Origin: Bacteroidota bacterium
GTDB lineage: Bacteria; Bacteroidota; Bacteroidia; Bacteroidales; Porphyromonadaceae
Length of the DNA stretch: 64,000 bases
NCBI GenBank assembly: GCA_023395395.1
Contig: JAEWZH010000020.1
Coordinates: forward strand, 1-64,000
Direction: 5' to 3'
Shown: positions 32,730-41,228 of the stretch, piece by piece
Numbering within the stretch: the stretch's first letter is position 1
Layout: every line of letters begins with the position of its first letter
Notes under the pieces: generated by a model
Database searches by the model: none
What the model saw: the letters and a program-made list of their open reading frames with translations, nothing else
What the model was told of the DNA's origin: nothing
Translations under genes and position numbers: made by a program

Positions 32730-34612
32730 TGTTTTCTGAAATCCTGCTCGTAGTACACCTTATAGGCTAGGTTGGTCTTCTCCATTCCACCTGGGGTAGG
32801 GTAATCTCCACTGAAGTACCAGTCGCCTGGGTGGTTGGGGATGGCTGCGTGAAGCCCCTCTAGGCTCTGGAATACGAGCTCAACCTCTGCCTTAACTGAA
32901 GAGGGCTTGAGACGCTCTACAATCTTATGATTGATCTCCTCAACCGTAAAAGGTCGGTAGATGTCCTTGACGAAGTTACGTTCCTTAATTATAGGAGTAT
33001 GGAGGTGCTCCACAATGGCTCTATAGGTGTCATGGATGACATTAGCCATACCACGCTCTAGTAGTAGGTCTATCGCGGCAAGGAATGCCACAAACTCCCT
33101 CATCTTACTCATATCAATGCCATAGTGGTCTGGATAACGAATCTGAGGAGCTGAAGATACGACTACAATCTTTTTAGGATTGAGACGATCTAAGATACTG
33201 ATAATGCTTTCTTTAAGTGTAGTACCACGCACGATACTGTCATCGATTACGACGAGGTTATCTACTCCTTTTTCTACAGTGTCGTAGGTGACATCGTAGA
33301 CGTGCTGAGCTAGGTCTTTACGGCTTGCTCCCTCAGATATAAAGGTGCGGAGCTTGATGTCTTTGATGACCACTTTCTCGGCTCTTACGCGCTTGTCTAG
33401 GAGCTTAAAGACCTCCTCCTTGGTCATGTTGGGATTACTAGTGAGTATTTCAGCACGGTACTTATTGAAGTACCGCTCCATCCCTTCTATCATACCGAAA
33501 TAGCAAACCTCAGCAGTGTTGGGAATAAAGGAGAATACTGAGTGTTCGATGTCGTTGTCAATGGCTTTGAGCACGTCAGGAAGTAGTTGCTCTCCCAGTT
33601 TTTTGCGCTCCCTGTAAATATCTTTGTCTGAAGCACGTGAGAAGTAAATCCGTTCAAAAGAGCAAGCCTTATTGTCTTGCTTTGGCAAAATATTGGTCAC
33701 CTTAATCTTAGATCCAGTTTTGTCGATGGTGAGTGCATCGCCTCTCTCCAGTTCATGTACCTGTTCTGCAGATACGTTGAGTACAGTCTGGATCACTGCC
33801 CGTTCTGAAGCACAGACGATGATCTCATCGTCGTAGTAATAAAATGCTGGTCTAATCCCCCATGGATCGCGTAGCATAAACATCTCACCACTACCCGTGA
33901 GCCCACACATCGTGTATCCACCATCCCACAGCGGAGCACACTCTTTTAGAGGGATAGTCATATCGATTCTAGACTCTATATCGTGGGTGATATCCATGCC
34001 TTGCAACCCTTTCTCCTTACTCTCTCTGAACTTGTGCTCAATCTCTCGATCCAGTCTATGTCCAAGTTGCTCTAGGATGATATGAGTGTCGGAGTTACTC
34101 CTTGGATGCTGACCCACAGAGGTGATGGCTTCAAATATCGTATCTACGGAAGTAAGGGTAAAGTTCCCACAAAGGGCGAGACTTTTGGCTCTCCAATTAT
34201 TGCGTCTTAGCATCGGATGCACATACTGTATCTCTTGTTTGCCTTGAGTGGCGTAGCGCAGATGCCCCATATAGCACTCTGCAGCATAGGGGATATGAGC
34301 CTGAGCGAAATTGGGGTCTGTTTGTTTGTCAGGCTCAAAGGATTGTATTTTTTTCTCTACCGTGCCGAATATCTCCGTGATAGCTGTATTCCCTAAGGCA
34401 CGCTCACGATACATATATTCTTCACCGGTAGGCGCTGTAAGTTTGACACAAGAGATTCCAGCACCATCTTGACCTCTATTGTGTTGCTTTTCCATCAGCA
34501 AGTACATCTTATTGAGTCCGTAACGCCAAGTGCCATACTTCTCTTGGTAGTAGGTTAAAGGCTTGCGTAGCCGTACCATTGCTACACCACACTCATGCTT
34601 CAGTTCTTCCAT
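32726..34612 (-). CDS. Amidophosphoribosyltransferase-like glutamine amidotransferase
   Basis: The 628-residue protein has the class II (Ntn) glutaminase fold followed by a type I phosphoribosyltransferase domain, as in PurF, the first enzyme of purine synthesis. The nucleophile is probably C8 in HECGVAMVRL, exposed after removal of a short propeptide. QHNRGQDGAGISC follows, and the PRPP loop is VVIDDSIVRGTTLKESI near residue 430. It is about 130 residues longer than typical PurF, with extra sequence in the middle and at the C-terminus. Overlap with carAB (ATGA) couples two glutamine-using enzymes of nucleotide synthesis. Whether it is the main PurF or a paralogue with another role cannot be told here. 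Confidence 0.82.
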   Translation of the reverse strand: MEELKHECGVAMVRLRKPLTYYQEKYGTWRYGLNKMYLLMEKQHNRGQDGAGISCVKLTAPTGEEYMYRERALGNTAITEIFGTVEKKIQSFEPDKQTDPNFAQAHIPYAAECYMGHLRYATQGKQEIQYVHPMLRRNNWRAKSLALCGNFTLTSVDTIFEAITSVGQHPRSNSDTHIILEQLGHRLDREIEHKFRESKEKGLQGMDITHDIESRIDMTIPLKECAPLWDGGYTMCGLTGSGEMFMLRDPWGIRPAFYYYDDEIIVCASERAVIQTVLNVSAEQVHELERGDALTIDKTGSKIKVTNILPKQDNKACSFERIYFSRASDKDIYRERKKLGEQLLPDVLKAIDNDIEHSVFSFIPNTAEVCYFGMIEGMERYFNKYRAEILTSNPNMTKEEVFKLLDKRVRAEKVVIKDIKLRTFISEGASRKDLAQHVYDVTYDTVEKGVDNLVVIDDSIVRGTTLKESIISILDRLNPKKIVVVSSAPQIRYPDHYGIDMSKMREFVAFLAAIDLLLERGMANVIHDTYRAIVEHLHTPIIKERNFVKDIYRPFTVEEINHKIVERLKPSSVKAEVELVFQSLEGLHAAIPNHPGDWYFSGDYPTPGGMEKTNLAYKVYYEQDFRKQ

Positions 34613-34638
34613 TTCGATCCTCTTTTATGCTCTATGAA

Positions 34639-34669
34639 GAAGCCAGTGCACACACGTGACACTGGCTTC
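34639..34669. other. Hairpin between the DUF5606 gene and the PurF-like gene
   Basis: GAAGCCAGTG (34639-34648) pairs with CACTGGCTTC (34660-34669). No T run follows on the minus strand, so it may be a processing or attenuating hairpin rather than a full terminator. No promoter element is visible between it and the PurF-like start. Confidence 0.5.
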
Positions 34670-34681
34670 ACCTTATATCAT

Positions 34682-35110
34682 TTATTCTTCGGTAGCAACC
34701 TGCTGATCATCTTGGACAACAAAGGTCTCCATGCCAGCTTTTCGGAGGATATTATACCACTTCAATAGCTTCTTGATGTCACTATCGTGCACACGCTCCT
34801 TATCATAGATAGGGAGTACTTCTCCTATCCAGCTACGTAGCTTAGTTTTATCAGCTATGATTGTTCCTTCATCGGCAACCTCCTCTGGATACTTCGCCTT
34901 GATTTCTTCAAATACCTCAGCAAGTGGTTTGTCTCCCTCCTCAGTATAGATTGAGATATCTGCTAGTGATACGATATTATCCCGTGCAAAAATCGGTTGT
35001 TTGCGACCACTCTCCAAATCCTCTGCGGTAAAGGGTGCACGAGTGCGATTGATTAACTTAAATAACCCTGGTTTACCAGAGATTGAGATTACATCAGTTA
35101 GCTTCATCAT
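34682..35110 (-). CDS. DUF5606 domain-containing protein
   Basis: The 142-residue acidic cytoplasmic protein starts MMKLTDVISISGKPGLFKLINRTR, the pattern of the Bacteroidota family DUF5606, which has no known function. The C-terminal half is helical and ends in a Glu/Gln-rich tail. It starts 6 nt after coaE stops and is therefore likely in the nusB-yajC-ybbR-coaE operon, a context typical for the family as I recall it. Confidence 0.78.
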   Translation of the reverse strand: MMKLTDVISISGKPGLFKLINRTRAPFTAEDLESGRKQPIFARDNIVSLADISIYTEEGDKPLAEVFEEIKAKYPEEVADEGTIIADKTKLRSWIGEVLPIYDKERVHDSDIKKLLKWYNILRKAGMETFVVQDDQQVATEE

Positions 35111-35116
35111 TAGTTC

Positions 35117-35704
35117 TTATATATTTGTTATACGCTCCCAAAGGGCTTCGACTGCCCTTGAGATTGAGGTTGTTCCACTATTATCTATCTTAATGTCTGC
35201 TTCCCCCCTCTGTCGCCTTCCCTCCTCGGCTTGCATCTCCTCTATTTTCTGTAGATCGGCTATACTTCTACCACTATCCCTCTGTAGCACACGTTGGTGC
35301 CTGATTTCATCTGGTGCTTCCACAGAGAGTGTGACATCACATAAGCTATTAAAGCCCGATGTAAAAAGAATAGCACTCTCAATACATACCCATGGACTGC
35401 TCTGTTTATCACGCCATTCCTCAAAATGCTTTGCTACTGTTCTATGGACAATCTCTTCTAGGATTGTTTTTTTTTGAGGATCTGAAAGCACTTCTCTCAG
35501 TTTTATCTTGTCTAATTGACCACTTTTTACAGGTGAAAATCCCAATAGATTCTCTATCTCACGGACTACTGCTTGGTCGAAATAAGCCTTTTTTGCTACG
35601 GTATCCGAATCAAAGCAAGGCATGTCATACAGTACCGTAAGTGCTTCTCTTACCACGCTCTTGCCCGAACCAATCAGCCCTGATATACCCAATACCCTCG
35701 CCAT
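35117..35704 (-). CDS. coaE: Dephospho-CoA kinase
   Basis: CoaE phosphorylates dephospho-CoA, the last step of coenzyme A synthesis. The 195-residue P-loop kinase begins MARVLGISGLIGSGKS with Walker A at residues 8-15, then has FDSDTVAKKAYF (substrate-binding Asp), LREVLSDPQKKTILEEIVH and the lid-region sequence VLQRDSGRS. Its ATG overlaps the stop of the YbbR-like gene (TAATG), so it is translationally coupled to it. Confidence 0.94.
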   Translation of the reverse strand: MARVLGISGLIGSGKSVVREALTVLYDMPCFDSDTVAKKAYFDQAVVREIENLLGFSPVKSGQLDKIKLREVLSDPQKKTILEEIVHRTVAKHFEEWRDKQSSPWVCIESAILFTSGFNSLCDVTLSVEAPDEIRHQRVLQRDSGRSIADLQKIEEMQAEEGRRQRGEADIKIDNSGTTSISRAVEALWERITNI

Positions 35705-36744
35705 TACTGTTGCTCGATTAGATATTCTACTGCATCTGGCTCTAACTGTAGCATCTGCACTTCTTCAGGGATATTGGGAAGATGTACTTTCAACTTCCTA
35801 GTCCCTTCGGTCAGTTCGTCAATATCTACATAGGGATGGAGTTGATTGGCAATCTCTGCTATAGAGATCCCCTTCACTGCTAAGAAGGTTACTTTGATCG
35901 CAGATGGGAAGAGCCTAATATTATACCCATCTGGGAGATTGCGAATCTTGATGTCGGAGATTACAAAAGTATTGTATCGCAAAGGAGCTACTACTGTTTT
36001 GATGGAGACAGAGTCAGGTGTAAGTCTGATGCCAGAAGGTTGTATTAAAGCTACTCTATGGTAACTCACACTATCACCCTTGACAATCAATCGATTCGTA
36101 TCTGTACTGATTAATCCTTGAGCCTGGATGAGACTGTCAATAGAAGTGGCAAGCCCATAAACTGTTACGACTTCGGGTTTCATTTCTAGCTCTACCAGCA
36201 TCCTATTGCTCTCCTCCCCAAGATCTATTTGACCTCCGAAAAATACCCCAACTTTTCTTTCTATCAATGGCGCATAAGAGAAGGAGGCAAAGTCAGGAAA
36301 GAGCCTAATCTGAGCATCGGAACCACTATCGAAATAACTATCGAATAGTTCATTGGTATTTCTGATTTGTCTTAGAAGCTCTTCCTTGCCGATACTGATG
36401 TAACCACCATCAGGGGTAAGCAACATGGTATCTACTGCGAGTTTGAGGGCTTGATCTTTTGTAAAAAGCTCTTCGAGCGAATATGAAAATAGCTCATCAC
36501 CTCTAGCTGTGATTGCAATTTCAATTGACGTAGGAATGCCGCTCTGACTATCAATGGCAAACTTAAGTGGTAGTGTAGGTGGCTCCACCTCTATCCTCAC
36601 CTTTTTGGTGTAGGTGGCGTCCATTGCCTGGATTAACCAAAGTATTGAAGCAAGTAGGATACAAAGAAGCAGAATCAACCATCTCCTACTTTTAGAAAAA
36701 TAGGAGACAGGTTTCCATGCTTGAATTCTATCCCAAAAGCCCAT
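35704..36744 (-). CDS. YbbR-like domain protein
   Basis: The 346-residue protein has one N-terminal membrane helix (about residues 23-42, RRWLILLLCILLASILWLIQ) and a long periplasmic part with repeated YbbR-type beta domains (for example VTVYGLATSIDSL and VTFLAVKG). In Firmicutes the YbbR protein CdaR regulates a diadenylate cyclase; here no cyclase is adjacent, so the role is open. It sits between yajC and coaE, an arrangement common in Bacteroidales as I recall it. It overlaps coaE by one base. Confidence 0.82.
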   Translation of the reverse strand: MGFWDRIQAWKPVSYFSKSRRWLILLLCILLASILWLIQAMDATYTKKVRIEVEPPTLPLKFAIDSQSGIPTSIEIAITARGDELFSYSLEELFTKDQALKLAVDTMLLTPDGGYISIGKEELLRQIRNTNELFDSYFDSGSDAQIRLFPDFASFSYAPLIERKVGVFFGGQIDLGEESNRMLVELEMKPEVVTVYGLATSIDSLIQAQGLISTDTNRLIVKGDSVSYHRVALIQPSGIRLTPDSVSIKTVVAPLRYNTFVISDIKIRNLPDGYNIRLFPSAIKVTFLAVKGISIAEIANQLHPYVDIDELTEGTRKLKVHLPNIPEEVQMLQLEPDAVEYLIEQQ

Positions 36745-36828
36745 GCTTTACGCTAACGGACGACGTGTGCGGAAGCTTTTCCGAATGACAACCAATTGCT
36801 CGATATCACGCGGTGAACTGCCCCAAGT

Positions 36829-37140
36829 TTACTTCTTACTTTCAGTGAGTGCGTATACCTGATTGAAGTCTACCTTCATCTTTACGCCTTCCCACACTTC
36901 TATGGTCACTTGATTGTTTTCCGTATTTATCTCACGAATTGTCCCATAAATACCACCAGAAGTCATAATCTTATCCCCAGGCTTCATCGCTTTGCGAGCT
37001 TCTTGTAGCTTCTTCTGTTGTTTGCTTTGAGGTCGAATGATAAAGAAATAGAAGATGGCAACCATTGCCACGATCATAAGGATGCTACTCATTCCGCTGC
37101 CCATAGCACCTCCCGCTTGTAATAATGTCATAAGTGTCAA
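36829..37140 (-). CDS. yajC: Preprotein translocase accessory subunit YajC
   Basis: YajC associates with the SecDF part of the Sec translocase in the inner membrane. The 103-residue protein has one membrane helix (about residues 17-34, SILMIVAMVAIFYFFIIRP). The family pattern RPQSKQQKKLQEARKAMKPGDKIMTSGGIYGTI comes next, then a short C-terminal beta region. It lies 29 nt downstream of nusB. The 84-nt gap to the YbbR-like gene shows nothing recognisable. Confidence 0.95.
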   Translation of the reverse strand: MTLMTLLQAGGAMGSGMSSILMIVAMVAIFYFFIIRPQSKQQKKLQEARKAMKPGDKIMTSGGIYGTIREINTENNQVTIEVWEGVKMKVDFNQVYALTESKK

Positions 37141-37169
37141 AAATATTTTATTTAATTGTTATACTCGTC

Positions 37170-38090
37170 TTATTCTCCTAATATTTTCCCTTTCTTTTTA
37201 AGCTCTGTAAATAGCTCGTGAAGAATCCCATTAATAAAGGTGTGGCTAATCTCAGAACTATAGTAGTGTGCCATATTGAGGTACTCGTTGATGGTTACCT
37301 TAGTGGCAATCTGAGGGAAGTGAATAGCTTCGGTTACTGCTAGTTGCATAATAATGAAGTCTATTTCGCTCACACGCTCCTTGTCCCAATTCTTAAAGTA
37401 CTTACTTATCAGCTCCCTATACTCATCGCCGTGGACAATTGCTTGCTCCAGTAAGATAGGCCCAAAATCCTCATCATCCTCGGAGGCGTACTGTGGTTTG
37501 AGGTGCTCGCTATACGACTTGTCATCGCTGAGGCTGTTGTAAGCCTTAGTTACGAAAGTGAAGACTATACCAATATCGTCATTCCTAAAAGTGTTAGAGT
37601 CCTCAAGCAGCTCAGCAAATAACTCATTTTGGAGGATTTCCTCACCATAAAACTTGCGCCAAGCTTTTCTTACTTCGGGAAGGCTTTCCCAATCAATCGA
37701 CAACCACTCCTCGCGTTGCCCAACGAGTTTGTTTAATAGCGTATTGACAAAGGTGAGCACTCCATGGCTATTCACCTTTGCTCCTTCTCGATCTACCAAG
37801 TAATTATCGTCGCTACCGATGATGCGAGTAATAGGATTGTCGATAATATGTTTTAGTAATTGGATAATTTGTTCATCCTTAGTGAACTTCTCCTCTTCTT
37901 TTAGAATACGTAATTCGGCGGCCTCTTTAAGATCATAAGGGAGACCAGTCAGATAGATATAGAGTTGGTATGACTGATCGAGCGCATACCTAAGCAGACC
38001 AATAGCTCCAGGAACCCCCATACCCTTTACTTGATAGTAATTGTATAGGATTTGCAACACCTTAATCCTTATCAGCAATCTGTTTATCAT
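37170..38090 (-). CDS. nusB: Transcription antitermination protein NusB (long form)
   Basis: NusB pairs with S10 (NusE) to support antitermination of rRNA operons. The Bacteroidota form is about 300 residues, twice the E. coli length, and this one has 306. It begins MINRLLIRIKVLQILYNYY, and the recognisable NusB core is at the C-terminus: NWDKERVSEIDFIIMQLAVTEAIHFPQIATKVTINEYLNMAHYYS, with FINGILHEL. It heads a block with yajC, ybbR, coaE and DUF5606. A -7 element lies at 38159-38166. Confidence 0.93.
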   Translation of the reverse strand: MINRLLIRIKVLQILYNYYQVKGMGVPGAIGLLRYALDQSYQLYIYLTGLPYDLKEAAELRILKEEEKFTKDEQIIQLLKHIIDNPITRIIGSDDNYLVDREGAKVNSHGVLTFVNTLLNKLVGQREEWLSIDWESLPEVRKAWRKFYGEEILQNELFAELLEDSNTFRNDDIGIVFTFVTKAYNSLSDDKSYSEHLKPQYASEDDEDFGPILLEQAIVHGDEYRELISKYFKNWDKERVSEIDFIIMQLAVTEAIHFPQIATKVTINEYLNMAHYYSSEISHTFINGILHELFTELKKKGKILGE

Positions 38091-38158
38091 CCCTATTTGC
38101 TCTGCAATGCTTCTATGAATACTCTATCCTTACTTCTACCTCGCCCGTGAATCAGTCA

Positions 38159-38166
38159 CAAAGATA
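38159..38166 (-). promoter_or_regulatory. -7 element for the nusB block
   Basis: CAAAGATA on the plus strand reads TATCTTTG on the minus strand, 69 nt upstream of the nusB ATG. The -33 element is not clear. Confidence 0.5.
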
Positions 38167-38205
38167 CTATTTTCCCACCAAACAGACATATCATTTCCGC
38201 AAATC

Positions 38206-39195
38206 CTATCTAATATAATAGTAGAGTTGATGTCCATCAATAGTGTCTTTATGGGATAGGAGAGTGTGGTGGGGTAAAGTGGGAGCGGGAATCCCATTAC
38301 CGATAGTTATTGGACTTACTTCTCTCCGAATTGTATCCCATAGTTTTGCATTGATAAAAGATTGGAGTACCCGGGTACCACCTTCGACTAATAGAGAAGT
38401 GATTCCTTGTTCTAATAACGACAGCATTAGACTTGAAAGACTATTTGTGTCTGTGAGAACTTGCCAACCTTGTCGATGAGAAACAAATGGTGTTGTGGAG
38501 CCTGTACGGTCAAGTACGAAAGCACGGGGGGAAGGGAGCGTTGGGTAGAGACGATTAGTGAGGGTAGGACAGTCCATGAGGAGCGTATTTTTGCCAATCA
38601 AGATACCACTATGCTCTCCTCTCATCTTATGAGTCAGCAACTGGATAAAGGGGGTTGATATTTTGTCTGGAGTCTCTTGCGGGGAGCGAAACCTATCGAT
38701 AAAGCCATCAGAGCTTTCTGCCCATTTAAGCGTAATATACGGGCGATCCAGTAGTTGATTAGAGAGAAAAACTTTAGCCAATTCTTTGCATTCTTTTTCC
38801 ATTAGCCCAACTGTGACCTCAATGCCACCATCACGTAAAATTTGACATCCTTTCCCCGCAACTTCTGGAAACGGATCAAGCGTACCGACTACAACTCGCT
38901 TTACTTTTTCTGCCACCAACATGTGTGCGCAAGATGGGGTCAATCCTTGATGGGCACAAGGCTCAAGCGTGACGTACATGGTACTATCAACAACTAGGTG
39001 ACGATGCTGAGGAAGTATGCTAGCGATGCAATTGACCTCTGCGTGCTCTTTGCCTCGTTGCATGTGGTAGCCTTCGCCAATGATACGGTCACCATGTACC
39101 AGTACAGCGCCTACTCGAGGATTGGTTTGGATTAGGTGATTATCGGCTCGGCTGGCGAGATAAATTGCCCGCTCCATATATCGTCTCTCTTCCAT
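38206..39195 (-). CDS. ribD: Bifunctional riboflavin biosynthesis deaminase/reductase RibD
   Basis: RibD carries out the second and third steps of riboflavin synthesis. The N-terminal cytidine-deaminase-like domain shows the zinc ligands H51 (in HAEVNC), C79 and C88 (in PCAHQGLTPSC), with E53 as proton shuttle. The reductase domain starts near residue 150 (RPYITLKWAESSDGFIDR) and includes SLLVEGGTRVLQSFI. At 329 residues it is a little shorter than E. coli RibD. It is divergent from prmC, with only 23 nt between the two start codons. Confidence 0.94.
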   Translation of the reverse strand: MEERRYMERAIYLASRADNHLIQTNPRVGAVLVHGDRIIGEGYHMQRGKEHAEVNCIASILPQHRHLVVDSTMYVTLEPCAHQGLTPSCAHMLVAEKVKRVVVGTLDPFPEVAGKGCQILRDGGIEVTVGLMEKECKELAKVFLSNQLLDRPYITLKWAESSDGFIDRFRSPQETPDKISTPFIQLLTHKMRGEHSGILIGKNTLLMDCPTLTNRLYPTLPSPRAFVLDRTGSTTPFVSHRQGWQVLTDTNSLSSLMLSLLEQGITSLLVEGGTRVLQSFINAKLWDTIRREVSPITIGNGIPAPTLPHHTLLSHKDTIDGHQLYYYIR

Positions 39196-39204
39196 TATTT
39201 CAGC

Positions 39205-39212
39205 TATCTTTG
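39205..39212 (+). promoter_or_regulatory. -7 element for prmC
   Basis: TATCTTTG ends only 6 nt before the ATG at 39219, so the prmC mRNA would have little or no leader. Confidence 0.55.
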
Positions 39213-39218
39213 TATTCT

Positions 39219-40031
39219 ATGAGTGATATTCGGTCTACAAAACGTTGGCTAAGCCGGGAGCTTTCCACATATTATCCTGAGGCAGAGGCAGAGCAAATCG
39301 CTCGGCAATTGCTGGAGGAGGCTTGTGGTATGCCCTATCCGTTACTGGTGGTCAGCGACTACAAAGTTACCCAAAAGATAGATGTGCTGAGGGGTTGGTT
39401 GATTCGGTTATTGAAATACGAACCACTCCAATATGTACTGGGGCGGACTTATTTTGGAGGAATGGAACTGAACGTGCGTCAGGGGGTATTGATTCCTCGT
39501 CCAGAGACGGAGCAATTATGTCAGTTGCTACTGGAGCGAGATTACTTATTCCCTGGAGCCGTGGCTGCGGATATATGTACTGGGAGTGGTGCTATTGCTC
39601 TCTTTATGGCACGAGCTGGAGCAAACGTAGAGGCTGTGGAGATCAGTCCTTTAGCCTTGGAGGTCGCCAAAGAGAATATAATTCGTCAAGGCGTAGATAT
39701 CGCTCTACGAGAGGCCGATGTCCTCAAAGATTTTGCTCCTATGTACAGTGAGTACGATTTGGTGGTGAGTAATCCGCCTTATGTCCTAGAGCGCGAGAGA
39801 GAGGGCATTTTACCACATGTACTGGGGCAAGAGCCAGATATGGCACTATTTGTCCCGGATGATAACCCATTGCTATTTTACCAACGTATCAAGGAGCTTT
39901 ATCATGCCAAGATATTTGCCTTTGAGATTAATCCTCTGTGCGTGGAGGAGTTACGCCAACTTTTTTGTGACAGGGAGCTGGACTTTGTTGAAGACTTTAG
40001 GGGAAACATACGTTTTTTGATTGTAAAGTAG
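39219..40031 (+). CDS. prmC: Peptide chain release factor N5-glutamine methyltransferase
   Basis: PrmC methylates the GGQ glutamine of release factors RF1 and RF2. The 270-residue protein has an N-terminal helical domain, the segment LQYVLGRTYFGGMELNVRQGVLIPRPETEQL, the SAM-binding ADICTGSGAIALFMA and the substrate glutamine motif NPPY at residues 185-188. The frame is open to 39165, but that would overlap ribD on the other strand and lie upstream of the promoter; ATG 39219 gives the family N-terminus. recX follows after 2 nt. Confidence 0.94.
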   Translation: MSDIRSTKRWLSRELSTYYPEAEAEQIARQLLEEACGMPYPLLVVSDYKVTQKIDVLRGWLIRLLKYEPLQYVLGRTYFGGMELNVRQGVLIPRPETEQLCQLLLERDYLFPGAVAADICTGSGAIALFMARAGANVEAVEISPLALEVAKENIIRQGVDIALREADVLKDFAPMYSEYDLVVSNPPYVLEREREGILPHVLGQEPDMALFVPDDNPLLFYQRIKELYHAKIFAFEINPLCVEELRQLFCDRELDFVEDFRGNIRFLIVK

Positions 40032-40033
40032 GT

Positions 40034-40552
40034 ATGATGGAGCAAGAGACATTAAGAAGCCTGTTGATAAAGGCAGGTTCGTATACCGCTAAGTATGAAA
40101 AGACTGTGCAAGAGGTGCGAGCAAAGCTAGAGGAGTGGTCGGAAGGAGAGCTATTGACTGAGGAGACAGAGTGGATTATAGAACAACTTTGTAAGGATAA
40201 GTTTATTGACGAGGAAAGATATGTAGAGCGATATATCCGAGATAAGGTTTATTCTCTGAAGAAGGGGCCAATGATGATTCGGCAAGAGTTGAATGAGAGA
40301 GGAGTACCATCATATCTGATTGAAGGAGGCCTTGAGCAAATCCCCTACGATGATTGGTTTACCTCGTTGAAGGATTATCTTTCATCTCGACTTGAGCGAC
40401 ACAAAGCGAAAGCTAAGAACGGGTACGATCTTCGCCGCCGCTTGCAAGGCGCGGCTTTTAGAAGGGGATACCCATCGGACGTATATACAGAGGTGATTGA
40501 TGAGCTTAAACTAGACTTAGAGGGCGAGAGAGAAGATGAGTTCGATTATTGA
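40034..40552 (+). CDS. recX: Regulatory protein RecX
   Basis: RecX binds RecA filaments and limits their extension. The 172-residue, helix-rich, charged protein shows RecX tandem three-helix repeats: FIDEERYVERYIRDKVYSLKKGPMMIRQELNERGV is the classic segment, followed by DLRRRLQGAAFRRGYPSDVYTEVIDEL. recA itself is not in the window. It starts 2 nt after prmC and overlaps comF by 17 nt, indicating an operon. Confidence 0.9.
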   Translation: MMEQETLRSLLIKAGSYTAKYEKTVQEVRAKLEEWSEGELLTEETEWIIEQLCKDKFIDEERYVERYIRDKVYSLKKGPMMIRQELNERGVPSYLIEGGLEQIPYDDWFTSLKDYLSSRLERHKAKAKNGYDLRRRLQGAAFRRGYPSDVYTEVIDELKLDLEGEREDEFDY

Positions 40553-41228
40553 GTCTGCAATTAGTTTCTTTTTCCCAACCTACTGTCTAGGCTGTGGAGA
40601 GCGATTAGCGGAGGGCAGGCGCTTTGTGTGTCCTACTTGTTTTGACGCTTTGCCTAAGTATCAAGGCATGGAGCCCTACTATGGAGCTCTTGAGCGACTT
40701 ACCGGACTAGTCCCATTTACTGAGTATCAGTCTGATTTGATTTTTAGAAATCCTAGTGTGGTGCGTACACTGATTCACAAAATGAAGTATAATGGTTTTC
40801 CCACACTTGGAATTGAATTGGCTCGAGAGTTTGCCCCTAGACATTTAGCCTTAGGCCACTTTGTCGACACCACGATGATAGTCCCTGTCCCATTGCTTAA
40901 TAGCCGTTTGCATAGGCGTGGTTATAACCAATCGACTTTCATAGGCCAAGGGATTGCAGAAGTGTATCAATTACCTGTAAATGAAGGTGTGCTTTTCCGT
41001 GAAGGTAAGCGGGGGACACAGACTGAAAAAAGTAAAGAGGCTCGTTGGGCACACGCCCAAGGAGCCTTCTTTGTACCTGATAATATTGATATATCTGGAA
41101 GACGAATACTTGTGGTCGATGACGTCTTGACTAGTGGGGCTACGCTCATTCAATCGGGCAGAGCCCTAATTGATGCAGGCGCAGAATCGATATCCTTTTA
41201 TACGCTTGCCTTAGACGTCCTCTTGTAG
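40536..41228 (+). CDS. comF: ComF family phosphoribosyltransferase-like protein
   Basis: ComF proteins take part in DNA uptake, probably with a helicase at the inner face of the membrane. The 230-residue protein has a four-cysteine zinc finger at the start (CLGCGERLAEGRRFVCPTCF) and a phosphoribosyltransferase domain with PVPLLNSRLHRRGYNQSTFI. The PRPP loop ILVVDDVLTSGATLIQSG lies near residue 190. It overlaps recX upstream and the 3' end of the MATE gene on the opposite strand. comEC at 8313 is the other competence gene in the window. Confidence 0.92.
   Translation: MSSIIESAISFFFPTYCLGCGERLAEGRRFVCPTCFDALPKYQGMEPYYGALERLTGLVPFTEYQSDLIFRNPSVVRTLIHKMKYNGFPTLGIELAREFAPRHLALGHFVDTTMIVPVPLLNSRLHRRGYNQSTFIGQGIAEVYQLPVNEGVLFREGKRGTQTEKSKEARWAHAQGAFFVPDNIDISGRRILVVDDVLTSGATLIQSGRALIDAGAESISFYTLALDVLL

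Noticed and set aside
34639..34669. Hairpin as a true terminator before the PurF-like gene
   Set aside because: No T run follows on the minus strand and no new promoter is visible, so it was listed only as a hairpin.
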